Assembly: GCF_000007925.1 (NCBI RefSeq)
Contig: NC_005042.1
Span: forward strand, 1-64,000
From: Prochlorococcus marinus subsp. marinus str. CCMP1375
GTDB lineage: Bacteria > Cyanobacteriota > Cyanobacteriia > PCC-6307 > Cyanobiaceae
Direction: 5' to 3'
Length of the DNA stretch: 64,000 nt
Shown: one piece after another, positions 10,521-20,617 of the stretch
How the letters are laid out: each line of letters opens with the position of its first letter
Position numbering within the stretch: position 1 is the first letter of the stretch
Notes under the pieces: model-generated
The model's database searches: none
The model's input: only the letters and a program-made list of their open reading frames with translations
Told to the model about the DNA's origin: nothing
Made by a program: the position numbers and the translations under genes

Positions 10521-11270
10521 TTGGTCCAGTCCTCTCCTAGACAAGATCTTTCTTTACCTACGAGGCTTCAGCAAGATCTTAAAAACGACCTTATTGCAGG
10601 TTTATTGGTGGTCATTCCATTGGCCACAACAATCTGGCTGTCTACGATAGTCAGTCGTTTTGTTTTGGCTTTTTTGACGTCTATTCCAAAGCAATTAAAT
10701 CCTTTTATTACGCTCAATCCATTATTGCAGGATCTGATAAACCTTTCTTTGGGACTAACAGTTCCTTTATTGGGGATTCTTTTGATTGGATTGATGGCAA
10801 GGAATTTTGTTGGTCGTTGGCTTCTTGAATTTGGAGAAGGAACAGTTTCTAGAATTCCATTGGCAGGTTCTGTTTATAAAACACTTAAGCAACTTTTAGA
10901 AACCTTTCTAGGAGATAATGCTTCTAGATTTAGAAGAGTAGTTTTAGTTGAATATCCCAGAGAAGGTTTATTTAGTGTTGGTTTTGTTACTGGATTGGTT
11001 GGCCCGACCTTGCAGGCTGAATTAAACGAACCTTTATTAAGCGTTTTTATTCCAACTGCGCCAAACCCTACAACAGGTTGGTACACATTAGTTCCTGAAT
11101 CTTCAGTCAAGGATCTAAATATTTCTGTTGAGGATGCATTTAGAACTATTATTTCAGCTGGTATTGTGAATCCAGATGAAAGAAATAATAGTACAAATGC
11201 TAGTTTTTCTAGCTTATTACAACAGTTTAGATCTAGATCAACTCAATCTTCATTAACTAAAAAAACTTAA
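10521..11270 (+). CDS. DUF502 family membrane protein
   Basis: This 249-residue protein matches the DUF502 pattern: RLQQDLKNDLIAGLLVVIPLATTIWLS at residues 15-42, a second membrane segment at about 70-92 (LINLSLGLTVPLLGILLIGL), then RIPLAGSVYKTLKQLLETF and a soluble beta-rich part with GFVTG and FIPTAPNPTTGWYTLVPES. Family members are integral membrane proteins without an assigned reaction; the gene often neighbours nusB/ftsY-type genes in cyanobacteria. The start is a TTG at 10521; no in-frame ATG lies near the conserved N-terminus. nusB follows 21 bp later on the same strand, so an operon with nusB and ftsY is likely. Confidence 0.85.
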   Translation: MVQSSPRQDLSLPTRLQQDLKNDLIAGLLVVIPLATTIWLSTIVSRFVLAFLTSIPKQLNPFITLNPLLQDLINLSLGLTVPLLGILLIGLMARNFVGRWLLEFGEGTVSRIPLAGSVYKTLKQLLETFLGDNASRFRRVVLVEYPREGLFSVGFVTGLVGPTLQAELNEPLLSVFIPTAPNPTTGWYTLVPESSVKDLNISVEDAFRTIISAGIVNPDERNNSTNASFSSLLQQFRSRSTQSSLTKKT

Positions 11271-11291
11271 AAACTATTTAATATTTAATAA

Positions 11292-11927
11292 ATGGAATCT
11301 AGATCTCTTGCTAGAGAAGTTGCTCTTTTAGTATTAGGCCAATTATCAGAAGACCATATTCAAAATTATACTTCCCTTTCTTTAGATGACCTGATTGGCT
11401 TGAGCTTAAATACACTTTTGAGTTATTGGCGCGAGCAATTAGATGATTGTGCTGCTCAAATAGATTTAGCCCAAGAGGAATTATTGAATACTGAATTACC
11501 TGAATCGGATAAAAGTTATATTCCTCGTACTAGGCAATATTTATTAAATACTTTAAAAAAGTCAGAGCATATTATAAATGTTCTTTCTGATACATTTGAA
11601 TTGTCAAGGTTGCTTACTTTAAGTGATCAAGAACAAATTCGTAATGAAGCAATGAAAAGGGTTGATTTAGTAATTAATAAATATCAAATTATTAATGATG
11701 CATTAGATAATGTTATGGAAGGATGGAGATTAAAGCGCTTGCCTAGAATAGATCAAGATATTTTGCGGTTGGCTTATATAGATTTATATAATCTTAAAAC
11801 CCCAATTGCAGTTAGTTGTAATGAGGCTGTTAATCTCGCTAATCGCTATAGTGATCAACAAGGTCGTAAAATGATTAATGGTATTTTGAGAAGATTGCAA
11901 AGCACTCCTTCACATAATACTATTTAA
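11292..11927 (+). CDS. nusB: Transcription antitermination protein NusB
   Basis: NusB binds boxA RNA with NusE (S10) and supports rRNA antitermination. The 211-residue product is longer than the roughly 140-residue bacterial norm because of an N-terminal/central extension that is typical of cyanobacterial NusB. The start MESRSLAREVALLVLGQLSED and the C-terminal part (RLPRIDQDILRLAYIDLYNL, AVSCNEAVNLANRYSDQQGRKMINGILRRL) are diagnostic. It lies 21 bp downstream of the DUF502 gene and 38 bp upstream of ftsY. Confidence 0.94.
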   Translation: MESRSLAREVALLVLGQLSEDHIQNYTSLSLDDLIGLSLNTLLSYWREQLDDCAAQIDLAQEELLNTELPESDKSYIPRTRQYLLNTLKKSEHIINVLSDTFELSRLLTLSDQEQIRNEAMKRVDLVINKYQIINDALDNVMEGWRLKRLPRIDQDILRLAYIDLYNLKTPIAVSCNEAVNLANRYSDQQGRKMINGILRRLQSTPSHNTI

Positions 11928-11965
11928 CTATTCATAAACAAATAATAATCAATTCAATAACACAT

Positions 11966-13261
11966 ATGCAAGAACAAAAAGACAACAGTTTATTTGATAA
12001 GTCGAATGCTGAAGAACAAGATAGTCTGGACTGGGCTAAGGAAGCTTATGAAAAACTTAAAAAACAACAAGAAGAGAAGAAGAAATCAATTTTAGTTCAA
12101 GAAAGCAAAGAACTAAAATCTAACGATTCATTTTCTAATGCTTTTGAAGCAAGTTCACTGGATAATTCAATTACTTCAAATGATCAGTCTGATGTAAAAG
12201 AAAATGCTTCCGAAAATAAAGTTTTAGATAGCGAAGAACCAAGCTTGGGAGAATTTGATAAGACTTTTACTTGGTCAGCAAAAGTCTTGGAAGCACAAGG
12301 AAGAAAAGTAGAAAATATTTCATTAGATGAGATTAATTGGCTGTCTAGATTGCAACAAGGTTTGGAAAAAACTCGTAAGGGTTTTGTTACAGATTTACTT
12401 GATAAATTCGGAGATGATCCTCTTACCCCAGAGACATTAGATGAATTAGAAACTCTTCTTTTGCGTTCAGATGTTGGAGTTGATGCAACTGATCAAATTA
12501 TTAATGCTTTAAGAAAACGTTTGAATGAAGAAGTTTTAGATTCAAAAGAAGGATTACGCTTTCTTAAAGAGCAACTTTGTAAAATAGTAGATCAACCTAT
12601 TAAAAATAGTGGCAAAACTTTATTAATGCCTTCTGAAAACAGTCTTAATATTTGGTTAATAGTAGGTGTAAATGGTGTAGGTAAAACAACTACTTTAGGA
12701 AAATTGGCTAATTTAGCTTTGAGAAGTGGTTTTTCAGCATTAATTGCAGCAGCAGATACTTTTAGAGCTGCAGCAGTGGAGCAAGTAAAAGTATGGGGAG
12801 AGCGTAGTGGCGTTTCAGTTGTTGCGAATGAGACTCCAAATGCAGATCCTGCAGCCATTGTCTTTGATGCAATAGGTGCAGCTAAGTCAAAAAAGATAGA
12901 ACTATTGTTAGTAGATACTGCTGGTCGTCTACAAACTAAAAATAATTTAATGGAGGAATTAACCAAAGTTCGGAAAATAATTGATCGATTGGCTCCTGAA
13001 GCTAATGTTGAATCTTTACTCGTTCTAGATGCAACCCAAGGACAAAATGGTTTGAGTCAAGCAATGTCATTTGCAAAATCAGCAAATCTTACCGGTGTTG
13101 TTATAACTAAACTCGATGGTTCAGCTAGAGGAGGTGTGGCTTTCGCAGTCTCTTCTCAGACAAATTTGCCTATTCGTTTTATTGGTGCTGGAGAAGGAAT
13201 TCGGGATTTAAGACCTTTTAATAGTTTTGAATTTGTAGAAGCTTTGCTAGCAGATTCATGA
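11966..13261 (+). CDS. ftsY: Signal recognition particle receptor FtsY
   Basis: FtsY is the SRP receptor GTPase that docks ribosome-SRP complexes at the membrane. The 431-residue protein has an acidic, Lys/Glu/Ser-rich N-terminal A domain (1-125) and then the NG domain: GVNGVGKTTTLGKLA (G1, near 233), DTFRAAAVEQ, DTAGR (G3) and TKLDGSARGG (G4). The low-complexity start MQEQKDNSLFDKSN fits the poorly conserved A domain. It forms a run with nusB and the PP2C phosphatase gene. Confidence 0.96.
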   Translation: MQEQKDNSLFDKSNAEEQDSLDWAKEAYEKLKKQQEEKKKSILVQESKELKSNDSFSNAFEASSLDNSITSNDQSDVKENASENKVLDSEEPSLGEFDKTFTWSAKVLEAQGRKVENISLDEINWLSRLQQGLEKTRKGFVTDLLDKFGDDPLTPETLDELETLLLRSDVGVDATDQIINALRKRLNEEVLDSKEGLRFLKEQLCKIVDQPIKNSGKTLLMPSENSLNIWLIVGVNGVGKTTTLGKLANLALRSGFSALIAAADTFRAAAVEQVKVWGERSGVSVVANETPNADPAAIVFDAIGAAKSKKIELLLVDTAGRLQTKNNLMEELTKVRKIIDRLAPEANVESLLVLDATQGQNGLSQAMSFAKSANLTGVVITKLDGSARGGVAFAVSSQTNLPIRFIGAGEGIRDLRPFNSFEFVEALLADS

Positions 13262-13309
13262 TTTATGCAGTCTTTTCTTGTTTTCTAGCTTTTAATTATT
13301 AAGAGATAA

Positions 13310-14719
13310 GTGAGCAATAATCCTTTAATTCCAAATAGAAATGAATCTTCCCAAGGTTTTCCGGAGCATGAATTGCCTTTTGAATCTGTTAGAGAGTTAT
13401 TAGATAGTCTTTCTACTGAACAAAGTAGAAATCAAGAATTAATTAGTTCGATAGGCTTTAGCTTGCGAAGCTTTACCAATTTAGATCTTTTTTTAGAGTT
13501 AATTCCTGTAATTGCTTCTCGCTTAGTAGGTGTTAAAGGTGCTTTATTAATTCCTTTTCATTCTGATGGACGTATATCTAGAGAGCAGCTCCAAATTCTC
13601 CCTCAAGATAACTTTGATGTATTGATTCGCAAAATTCTAGATTTTCAACAAGCTCAAAGTGTTGCTTTTGCTAATGAGGGTAATCATATTAAAGCTTTGG
13701 ATAAATTAATACATAGTCATATTGGTCAATCTGCGATTTTTTCCACTTCTTTGGTAGCTCGTGGAAAACAACGTGGGAGGTTGTATGTATTTGATTTGAA
13801 TCGATCGTTTTCATTTAGTAATGTCCATAGACGTCAGCTTCAATTTATAGCTGACCTTGCAGGAGTTGCTATTGAAAATCACCTTTTGCTTCAACAAACT
13901 CGAAGTCATGAAAGTGTAGATAGGCAACTAAGTATAGGAGCAGAAATTCAGTCACAATTATTACCCGATCACTGTCCTGTTATTGAAGGTATAGAACTCG
14001 CAGCTTGTTGTAGACCGGCTTTCCAGGTTGCAGGTGATTATTACGATTTTATGCCTACTAGACCAGAGCTAATGGGAAAAAGTCGAGAGCGTGGTCGATG
14101 GGCTTTGGTTGTTGGTGATGTCATGGGTAAAGGTGTTCCTGCGGGGTTATTAATGACCATGCTTCGTGGCATGTTGAGAGCAGAAGTTTTAAGTGGCTTG
14201 CCACCTGATCGAATTCTTCATGATTTAAATCAACTGGCTTTAGATGATTTGACACAATCTCATCGATTTGTGACTCTTTTTTATTCAGATTATGAGCCAA
14301 AATCTAGAAGACTTCGCTTTGCTAACGCAGCACATAACCCTCCATTACTTTGGAGTGCCAAGGAAAAAGAAATTACACGATTGGATGCTCTTGGACTATT
14401 AATTGGGTTACAACAAGAAGCTGAGTATGTTTGTGGAGAAGTTACTCTTGATGCAGGTGATGTTTTGCTTTATTACACTGATGGTGTTACCGAGGCCTTA
14501 GGTATATCTGGAGAGCGTTTTAATGAAAAACGTTTAATTTCATTGTTAAATGAATCTGCTAGAAAATTTACAAAAGCAAAGGATATCTTGGACAATTTAT
14601 TTAAACGTCTAGATAGCTTTGTTGGGGACAATCATCATTTAGAAGATGATGCGTCTATGGTAGTTCTCAAAGTCGATGAGGCAGTGAAGTTTCCTCATGT
14701 AAATAATTCAACTGCCTGA
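13310..14719 (+). CDS. GAF-domain PP2C-type (RsbU-like) serine phosphatase
   Basis: The 469-residue protein combines a GAF-like sensor domain (residues about 40-195, ending [17 protein letters not shown]) with an RsbU/SpoIIE-class PP2C phosphatase domain (about 220-460). Metal-binding motifs are visible: [22 protein letters not shown] and [11 protein letters not shown], with a final DDASMVV. Such proteins dephosphorylate anti-sigma-factor antagonists in partner-switching pathways; no antagonist or anti-sigma gene is beside it, so its target is unknown. The start is GTG 13310, and the first in-frame ATG would cut into the conserved region. Confidence 0.88.
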   Translation: MSNNPLIPNRNESSQGFPEHELPFESVRELLDSLSTEQSRNQELISSIGFSLRSFTNLDLFLELIPVIASRLVGVKGALLIPFHSDGRISREQLQILPQDNFDVLIRKILDFQQAQSVAFANEGNHIKALDKLIHSHIGQSAIFSTSLVARGKQRGRLYVFDLNRSFSFSNVHRRQLQFIADLAGVAIENHLLLQQTRSHESVDRQLSIGAEIQSQLLPDHCPVIEGIELAACCRPAFQVAGDYYDFMPTRPELMGKSRERGRWALVVGDVMGKGVPAGLLMTMLRGMLRAEVLSGLPPDRILHDLNQLALDDLTQSHRFVTLFYSDYEPKSRRLRFANAAHNPPLLWSAKEKEITRLDALGLLIGLQQEAEYVCGEVTLDAGDVLLYYTDGVTEALGISGERFNEKRLISLLNESARKFTKAKDILDNLFKRLDSFVGDNHHLEDDASMVVLKVDEAVKFPHVNNSTA

Positions 14720-14760
14720 CAAGACCAGTACAAACTGCTTTATTAGAGAAAAGGATTGGA

Positions 14761-16158
14761 TTGCTTAATTTGCAAAAAACTTGGAGCGATAGATTTGAAG
14801 AAGGATTAAATCCTTTTATTGAAAGCTTTAATGCTTCTATTAATTTTGATTTTCTTCTTATAGAGGAAGATCTTGATGGTTCTATAGCGCATGCAAGAAT
14901 GCTTGCTAAAACTGGGATAATTACTTCTGAAGAGGCTGATCAACTTGAGGCTGCTTTACAAAAAATTCGTTTAGAAGCTTCTCAAGGTCTTTTTAAGCCT
15001 GATATTTCTGATGAAGATGTTCATATGTCTGTGGAAAGACGTTTAATATCTATTCTTGGTCCTCTTGGTAAGAAATTACATACTGCTAGAAGTCGAAATG
15101 ATCAAGTAGGTACAGATTTGAGATTATGGTTGCGTCGAAGAATTGATGACATAGATATTGAATTAAAGAAATTACAAGTTGCTTTATTTAAAAAAGCAGA
15201 GAAAAATTTATTAACTTTGATCCCTGGATATACTCATTTACAACGAGCACAACCATTATCTTTAGCACATCATCTACTTGCTTATATTGAAATGCTACAG
15301 AGAGATAGAAATCGTTTAGCGGATGTAAGAGAAAGAGTAAATATATGTCCTTTGGGTGCTGCAGCTTTAGCAGGGACTTCTTTACCAATTGATAGAGCAT
15401 TTACTGCAAATCAATTAGGCTTTACAAGTATTTATTCTAATAGTTTAGATGCTGTTAGTGATAGAGATTTTACTGTTGAATTTACAGCTGCGGCATCTTT
15501 AATAATGACGCATATAAGTCGTTTAGCTGATGAAATTATTTTATGGGCTTCAGAAGAATTCTCCTTTGTACGTTTAACTGATAGATGTTCTACAGGTAGT
15601 AGCTTGATGCCTCAGAAAAAGAATCCTGATGTACCTGAATTAGTAAGAGGTAAAACGGGCCGTGTTTTTGGACATTTGCAAAGTCTCTTGACCATGATGA
15701 AAGGCCTTCCTTTAGCTTATAACAAAGATTTTCAAGAGGATAAAGAAGCAGTTTTTGACACTGTTAAAACAGTAAGGGATTCTTTAAAAGCAATGACCAT
15801 TCTTTTAGAGGAAGGTTTAGAGTTTTCTCTTGAACGTTTGAAAGAGACAGTTGAAGCCGATTTTTCTAATGCTACTGATGTTGCAGATTATCTAGTGTCC
15901 AAAAATATTCCTTTTCGAGAGGCATATCAAATTGTTGGACGCGTTGTTAGGCTTTGCATTCAGAAGAAAATTTTACTAAAAGACCTAACTCTTAAGGAAT
16001 GGCAAGAAATAAATACTTTGATTGATCATGATATATATGAAAAAATAACCCCTGAAAAAGTCGTAGCAGCTAGGATTAGTGATGGTGGAACAGGTTTTGA
16101 TCGAGTTCGAGAAGAGTTGGAAAAGTGGCGAAATGATCTTATTTCACTAAATCAATAA
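14761..16158 (+). CDS. argH: Argininosuccinate lyase
   Basis: ArgH splits argininosuccinate into arginine and fumarate, the last step of arginine synthesis. The 465-residue protein has the complete fumarase/aspartase-superfamily set: [13 protein letters not shown] at the start, [17 protein letters not shown] near 105, TPGYTHLQ-like sequence ([12 protein letters not shown]) near 155, and the signature [12 protein letters not shown] near 282 that carries the catalytic serine. The start is TTG 14761 (LLNLQKTW), with no in-frame ATG nearby. It stands 41 bp after the phosphatase gene. Confidence 0.96.
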   Translation: MLNLQKTWSDRFEEGLNPFIESFNASINFDFLLIEEDLDGSIAHARMLAKTGIITSEEADQLEAALQKIRLEASQGLFKPDISDEDVHMSVERRLISILGPLGKKLHTARSRNDQVGTDLRLWLRRRIDDIDIELKKLQVALFKKAEKNLLTLIPGYTHLQRAQPLSLAHHLLAYIEMLQRDRNRLADVRERVNICPLGAAALAGTSLPIDRAFTANQLGFTSIYSNSLDAVSDRDFTVEFTAAASLIMTHISRLADEIILWASEEFSFVRLTDRCSTGSSLMPQKKNPDVPELVRGKTGRVFGHLQSLLTMMKGLPLAYNKDFQEDKEAVFDTVKTVRDSLKAMTILLEEGLEFSLERLKETVEADFSNATDVADYLVSKNIPFREAYQIVGRVVRLCIQKKILLKDLTLKEWQEINTLIDHDIYEKITPEKVVAARISDGGTGFDRVREELEKWRNDLISLNQ

Positions 16159-16278
16159 TCATTCTGCTTCGAAAGGCTATTAGGTATTAAAATTAATTGG
16201 TTAATGGTTTTTTTTAAATCATTAATTTTTTGGCTTTTAGCCTTTTAGGTACATTTTATTTTTCAGTCCAATTTTCAA

Positions 16279-17037
16279 GTGAGTATTTTTGTTGGCAACT
16301 TGCCCTTCCGCGCTGAGCAGGAAGATGTTATTCAATTGTTTGCTCCTTATGGAGAGGTTGCAAACTGTTCTTTGCCTTTAGAACGCGACACAGGTCGTAA
16401 AAGAGGTTTTGCATTTATTGAAATGGCTGATGAGGCAGCAGAAGCTGCGGCTATTGAAGCTCTTCAAGGTGCGGAATTGATGGGTCGCCCTTTGAGAATT
16501 AATAAAGCTGAGCCTCGTGGCGGCGGCGGCGGCGGTCGTGGCGGTGGCTATGGCGGCGGCGGTCGTGGTGGCTATGGCGGCGGCGGTGGTTATGGCGGCG
16601 GCGGCGGCTATGGCGGCGGTGGCTATGGCGGCGGCGGTGGTCAAGGCGGCTACGGCGGCGGTGGTCAAGGCGGCTACGGCGGTGGCGGTCAAGGCGGCTA
16701 CGGCGGTGGTGGTCAAGGCGGCTACGGCGGTGGTGGTCAAGGCGGCTACGGCGGTGGCGGTCAAGGCGGCTACGGCGGTGGCGGTCAAGGCGGCTACGGC
16801 GGTGGCGGTCAAGGCGGCTACGGCGGCGGTGGTCAAGGCGGCTACGGCGGTGGTGGTCAAGGCGGCTACGGCGGTGGTCAAGATACAGAGCAACGTGCTT
16901 CAGGCGCTCAAGGTTGGGAGGATCGTAGTTATGGTTCTTCTGACTCTTCTGAAAGAGACGATACTCGTAGCAAGCGTAGAAGAGGGGCTTCTTCTGAAGC
17001 TGATCAAGATGCCGATTATGGAGGTGCTGAAGGTTAA
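16279..17037 (+). CDS. Glycine-rich RRM RNA-binding protein
   Basis: A cyanobacterial Rbp-type protein of 252 residues. Residues 1-80 are one RRM with RNP2 (IFVGNL, residues 3-8) and RNP1 (KRGFAFIEM, near 43). Residues 84-200 are a Gly/Tyr/Gln tract with ten QGGYGGGG-type units. A polar, charged tail follows (SDSSERDDTRSKRRRG). Rbp proteins bind mRNA and are linked in cyanobacteria to cold response and mRNA localisation. The start is GTG 16279. The glycine tract is far richer in GC than its surroundings because of GGC/GGT codons. The tail and long repeat are unusual compared with the roughly 100-residue Rbp proteins of other cyanobacteria. Confidence 0.92.
   Translation: MSIFVGNLPFRAEQEDVIQLFAPYGEVANCSLPLERDTGRKRGFAFIEMADEAAEAAAIEALQGAELMGRPLRINKAEPRGGGGGGRGGGYGGGGRGGYGGGGGYGGGGGYGGGGYGGGGGQGGYGGGGQGGYGGGGQGGYGGGGQGGYGGGGQGGYGGGGQGGYGGGGQGGYGGGGQGGYGGGGQGGYGGGGQGGYGGGQDTEQRASGAQGWEDRSYGSSDSSERDDTRSKRRRGASSEADQDADYGGAEG
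16642..16878 (+). repeat. 24-bp minisatellite in the rbp gene (10 copies)
   Basis: Ten tandem copies of a 24-bp unit (last one 3 bp short) encode QGGYGGGG. The units differ mainly at third positions of glycine codons (GGC/GGT), so the array has partly diverged. A less regular Gly/Tyr tract lies just upstream (16518-16641). Such in-frame arrays change copy number by slippage or unequal recombination without breaking the reading frame. Long open frames on the other strand and in another frame here are by-products of the repeat. Confidence 0.95.
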
Positions 17038-17048
17038 ATAACTAACTA

Positions 17049-18050
17049 CTAAAGCCCGGCATCTTCTAGTTGTCGGGCAGCTTTTTCTAAAATAATTAAT
17101 TCTGCTTTAGGGTTTTGTGCTTTTTGGCTTAGTTCATTTCGCCATTTTCGTGCTCCTTTTACACCTTGAACGAGATGCAGCGTATGTTTGCAAATATCCC
17201 ACAATCGTCCATTTTTACTTAAATGTTTTTCTGCATAAGGAATTAAGCCTCTAAGAATAATAGAAGCATTAATTTTTACTTTTTTTTCTCCGAAAAAAAT
17301 ATCATCTATTTCTTTCCACATTAAAGGATTTGAATATATTGCTCTCCCAACCATTACTCCATCAAATGTTTTTAGTGCTTTTATACAATCATATTGATTT
17401 TGCAATCCCCCATTTAATTCTATTTTTAGATTAGGCCGACATTTTTTGATCTTTGCAACCTTTTCATATTCAAGCGGTGGAATAGAACGATTCTCTTTAG
17501 CATTGAATCCATTTAGCAATGCTTTTCTTGCATGAATTGAAAATCTGTCGGCTCCTGCAGAAGCCATTTTGTCTACAAAATCAAGAAGTAATTGTTCACT
17601 ATCTAAATTATCTATACCTGTTCGATGTTTTATAGTTACAGGGATATTGGTCTTTTTTTTCATAGCTTCTATGCATTTAAAGACTTGGTCAGGTTGTCCC
17701 ATTAAACATGCCCCAAAGTTCCCGGATTGCACTTTTGGACTAGGGCATCCTAGATTTAAATTAATTTCGTCATATCCCCATTCCTCTGCTATTTGAGCTG
17801 CTTCTGATAAAACTATTGGATCATCACCTCCCACTTGAAGCGCAATAGGGTGTTCTATTTCATCAAAATCCAAAAGTGATTTTCTATTTTTATATTTTAA
17901 AGCTTTAGCTACAATCATTTCTGTATAAACCAAAGCTCTACCAGTTATTTGGCGCATAAGCACTCTAAAATGTCTATCAGTACAATCGAGCATTGGAGCA
18001 ACGCTGAATTGATAGGCTTCTGTAATCAGTGGTTTTGATTTCTGGACCAT
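17049..18050 (-). CDS. dus: tRNA-dihydrouridine synthase
   Basis: Dus enzymes are FMN-dependent and reduce uridine to dihydrouridine in tRNA D-loops. The 333-residue TIM-barrel protein shows SVAPMLDCTDRHFR at the start, the active-site cysteine in NLGCPSPKVQSGNFGACLM near 100-116, TIKHRTGID and ELNGGL (FMN-phosphate site), and VMVGRAIY. The overall pattern is closest to DusA. It is convergent with the rbp gene, whose terminator overlaps the end of dus. Confidence 0.93.
   Translation of the reverse strand: MVQKSKPLITEAYQFSVAPMLDCTDRHFRVLMRQITGRALVYTEMIVAKALKYKNRKSLLDFDEIEHPIALQVGGDDPIVLSEAAQIAEEWGYDEINLNLGCPSPKVQSGNFGACLMGQPDQVFKCIEAMKKKTNIPVTIKHRTGIDNLDSEQLLLDFVDKMASAGADRFSIHARKALLNGFNAKENRSIPPLEYEKVAKIKKCRPNLKIELNGGLQNQYDCIKALKTFDGVMVGRAIYSNPLMWKEIDDIFFGEKKVKINASIILRGLIPYAEKHLSKNGRLWDICKHTLHLVQGVKGARKWRNELSQKAQNPKAELIILEKAARQLEDAGL
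17054..17086 (+). terminator. Rho-independent terminator after the rbp gene
   Basis: An 8-bp GC-rich stem with one G-T pair (GCCCGGCA at 17054-17061, TGTCGGGC at 17071-17078) and a 9-nt loop is followed by AGCTTTTT. It lies 16 bp after the rbp stop and inside the last codons of the convergent dus gene, so the two genes share the sequence. Confidence 0.75.
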
Positions 18051-18101
18051 TTTTATTGGCCTACATTTAGGGTTTCCATAGAATGTTCAATTTTTTATCT
18101 T

Positions 18102-18602
18102 ATGAATACAAACTTTTTTTTGTCTAGTCGCAGGAGTTTTTTAGTGGGAATTTTGTCAGCTTTTTTAGGAATTGTTCTAGGCCCTAAAAAAGTCTTAGCA
18201 GCTTCTAACTCAGATTCTTGGTCATTAACAAAAGATCAATGGAAACAACGTCTTTCAAGGGAGGCGTATTATGTGTTGAGAGAAGAAGGGACAGAAAGAC
18301 CTTTTTCTAGTTTATTAAATGATGAGAAACGAGAAGGAATTTTTGCTTGTGCTGGATGTGATTTGCCTTTGTTTGATTCTTCAAGGAAATTTGATAGTGG
18401 AACAGGTTGGCCTAGTTTTTGGGAGCCCTTACCAAATGCTATAGAGACAAAAACGGATTTTAAACTAATTGTTCCACGTACTGAATACCATTGCAGTAGG
18501 TGTGGAGGCCATCAAGGTCATGTCTTTAATGATGGACCACGTCCTTCAGGTAAGAGGTATTGCAATAATGGGGTTGCTCTTGTTTTTACAGTAAGTAAGT
18601 AA
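18102..18602 (+). CDS. msrB: Peptide-methionine (R)-S-oxide reductase, Tat-exported
   Basis: MsrB reduces the R epimer of methionine sulfoxide in proteins. The 166-residue protein has a twin-arginine signal (SRRSFLVG at residues 9-16, then a hydrophobic run to about 32 and a likely cleavage near VLAAS). The MsrB fold follows: two zinc CxxC pairs (CAGC near 86 and CSRC near 131), GTGWPSFW, and the catalytic cysteine in RYCNNG near 152. Tat export suggests a role in the periplasm or thylakoid lumen, repairing photo-oxidised proteins; that is inference. It stands alone between the divergent dus gene and grpE. Confidence 0.94.
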   Translation: MNTNFFLSSRRSFLVGILSAFLGIVLGPKKVLAASNSDSWSLTKDQWKQRLSREAYYVLREEGTERPFSSLLNDEKREGIFACAGCDLPLFDSSRKFDSGTGWPSFWEPLPNAIETKTDFKLIVPRTEYHCSRCGGHQGHVFNDGPRPSGKRYCNNGVALVFTVSK

Positions 18603-18706
18603 TCGACAGTCAAATTCAATGTATTTTTACTTGGTGCGGGCTTCCGTAGCTTGTTAGATCTTTACTCTTTGCCTCAATATTAATAATTAGAGTTTTATGT
18701 AAGCAT

Positions 18707-19435
18707 ATGAAAGAAGAAGTTTCCACTTCTAATCAAGAGGATCTAGTGGCAGATCAGGAAGTCATTGCATCTGAAGAAAGCGATCTTTCTCCAAAAGAAG
18801 AGAAAGTTTCTGAATCTACTATTGATGACGATGATTCTTTAAATGACGCTGAGCTTCAATCCAATAAGCAGACTCTTGATAATGAAGCTCGTCTTGAGCA
18901 GTTAGAAAAAGAGCATGAAACTTTACGAAGTCAATACGTAAGAATTGCAGCAGATTTTGATAATTTTCGAAAACGTCAAAGTCGAGATCAAGATGATTTA
19001 AAGCTTCAACTTACTTGCAATACACTTAGTGAAATTCTTCCAGTAGTAGATAATTTTGAGAGAGCTAGGCAACAAATCAATCCAGAAGGAGAAGAAGCAT
19101 TAACAATTCATAGGAATTATCAAAATCTATATAAGCAGCTTGTTGATGTATTAAAGAAGTTGGGTGTTGCGCCTATGAGAGTCGTAGGACAATCTTTTGA
19201 TCCCACATTGCATGAGGCACTCCTTCGAGAACCAAGTGAATTGATGGTTGAGGATATGATTTTAGAAGAATTAGTTCGTGGATATCATTTAAATGGTCGT
19301 GTTTTGCGTCATGCTCAAGTTAAAGTATCCATGGGTCCAGGTCCAAAAGTTGATGAAGAAGACAAACAAATTGATGAAGATAGTCAAGCTGATAAGAGAG
19401 ATGAAGCTACAACTGCTTCTAATGAATTGGATTAA
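18707..19435 (+). CDS. grpE: Nucleotide exchange factor GrpE
   Basis: GrpE drives ADP release from DnaK. The 242-residue protein has an acidic disordered N-terminus (1-65), a coiled-coil ([32 protein letters not shown], 66-97) and the C-terminal beta-domain ([32 protein letters not shown]). A further acidic tail after residue 210 is longer than in E. coli. It is followed by dnaJ 45 bp later, the usual chaperone pair; dnaK is not in the window. Confidence 0.95.
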
Positions 19436-19480
19436 GAAGATGTTTTTTGACTTTTCCTCCAAATTTTTAATAAGCAGCTA

Positions 19481-20617
19481 ATGGCAGATTTTTATGACAC
19501 ATTGGGCGTTAATAGAAATGCTGATGCTGACAGCTTAAAACGAGCATATAGGCGTTTAGCTCGTCAATATCACCCCGATATTAATAAAGAAGCAGGCGCT
19601 GAAGAACGTTTTAAAGAAATAGGGCGTGCCTATGAAGTCTTAGGTGACCCAGAGAAGCGTGCTCGTTACGATCAATTTGGAGAGGCTGGTTTAGGCGGAA
19701 GTGCAGGAATGCCCGATATGGGAGATATGGGAGGTTTTGCAGATATTTTTGAAACCTTCTTTAGTGGTTTTGGAGGTCCTGGATCATCTGGGGCTAGAAC
19801 GCAACGTAGAGGTCCCCAGCAAGGTGACGACTTGCGATACGATTTAACCATTGATTTTAATCAAGCTGTATTTGGTCAAGAGAGAGAAATAAAGATTCCT
19901 CATCTAGAAACTTGTGATGTTTGTAGAGGAACCGGTGCGAAACCTGGAACTGGTCCAACAACATGTTCTACGTGTGGAGGGGCTGGGCAAGTTCGCCGAG
20001 CAACTAGAACACCTTTTGGCAGTTTTACGCAGGTATCTGATTGTCCTACTTGTAGCGGTTCTGGCCAGGTCATTTCAGATTCTTGTCAAAGTTGTGGTGG
20101 TCAAGGTGTTAAACAAGTTAGAAAAAAACTTCGTATCAATATTCCCGCAGGAGTTGATACAGGAACTCGTCTGAGGGTCTCAGGAGAAGGTAATGCTGGA
20201 CCCCGAGGCGGCCCTTCTGGTGATTTATATGTTTTTTTGAAAGTAAAAAGTCACGCTCGCTTAAAAAGAGATGGTTTAAATATTCATTCAGAAGTTAATG
20301 TGAGTTATCTACAAGCAATTCTTGGAGATACTATTGAAGTTGATACTGTTGATGGACCTACAACTCTTCAAATTCCTTCAGGGACTCAACCAAGTGCTGT
20401 TTTAATTTTAGATAATAAAGGTATTCCAAAATTAGGTAATCCTGTTGCAAGAGGGAATCATTGTATTTCTGTAAACATTAAAATTCCATCTCGATTAACA
20501 GATGATGAAAAAATATTATTGGAAAAATTAGCCATTTATTATTCAGCTAAAGGACCGCAAAACCATCATCATAATAGTGGCTTATTTAGTAGATTATTTA
20601 AAAGTAATGCTAGTTGA
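19481..20617 (+). CDS. dnaJ: Chaperone protein DnaJ (type I)
   Basis: DnaJ delivers substrates to DnaK and stimulates its ATPase. The 378-residue protein has the full type I layout: J domain (1-70) with the HPD motif in [10 protein letters not shown], a Gly/Met-rich linker (73-115), four zinc-finger repeats ([32 protein letters not shown], about 146-210) and the C-terminal substrate domain. The stop overlaps the start of the TusA-like gene by 4 bp, so the two are translationally coupled. Confidence 0.97.
   Translation: MADFYDTLGVNRNADADSLKRAYRRLARQYHPDINKEAGAEERFKEIGRAYEVLGDPEKRARYDQFGEAGLGGSAGMPDMGDMGGFADIFETFFSGFGGPGSSGARTQRRGPQQGDDLRYDLTIDFNQAVFGQEREIKIPHLETCDVCRGTGAKPGTGPTTCSTCGGAGQVRRATRTPFGSFTQVSDCPTCSGSGQVISDSCQSCGGQGVKQVRKKLRINIPAGVDTGTRLRVSGEGNAGPRGGPSGDLYVFLKVKSHARLKRDGLNIHSEVNVSYLQAILGDTIEVDTVDGPTTLQIPSGTQPSAVLILDNKGIPKLGNPVARGNHCISVNIKIPSRLTDDEKILLEKLAIYYSAKGPQNHHHNSGLFSRLFKSNAS

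Noticed and set aside
16378-17041. Long open frames opposite and in another frame of the rbp gene
   Set aside because: They are made of Ala/Val/Thr repeats produced by reading the GGC/GGT minisatellite out of frame; the RRM-containing frame is the real one.
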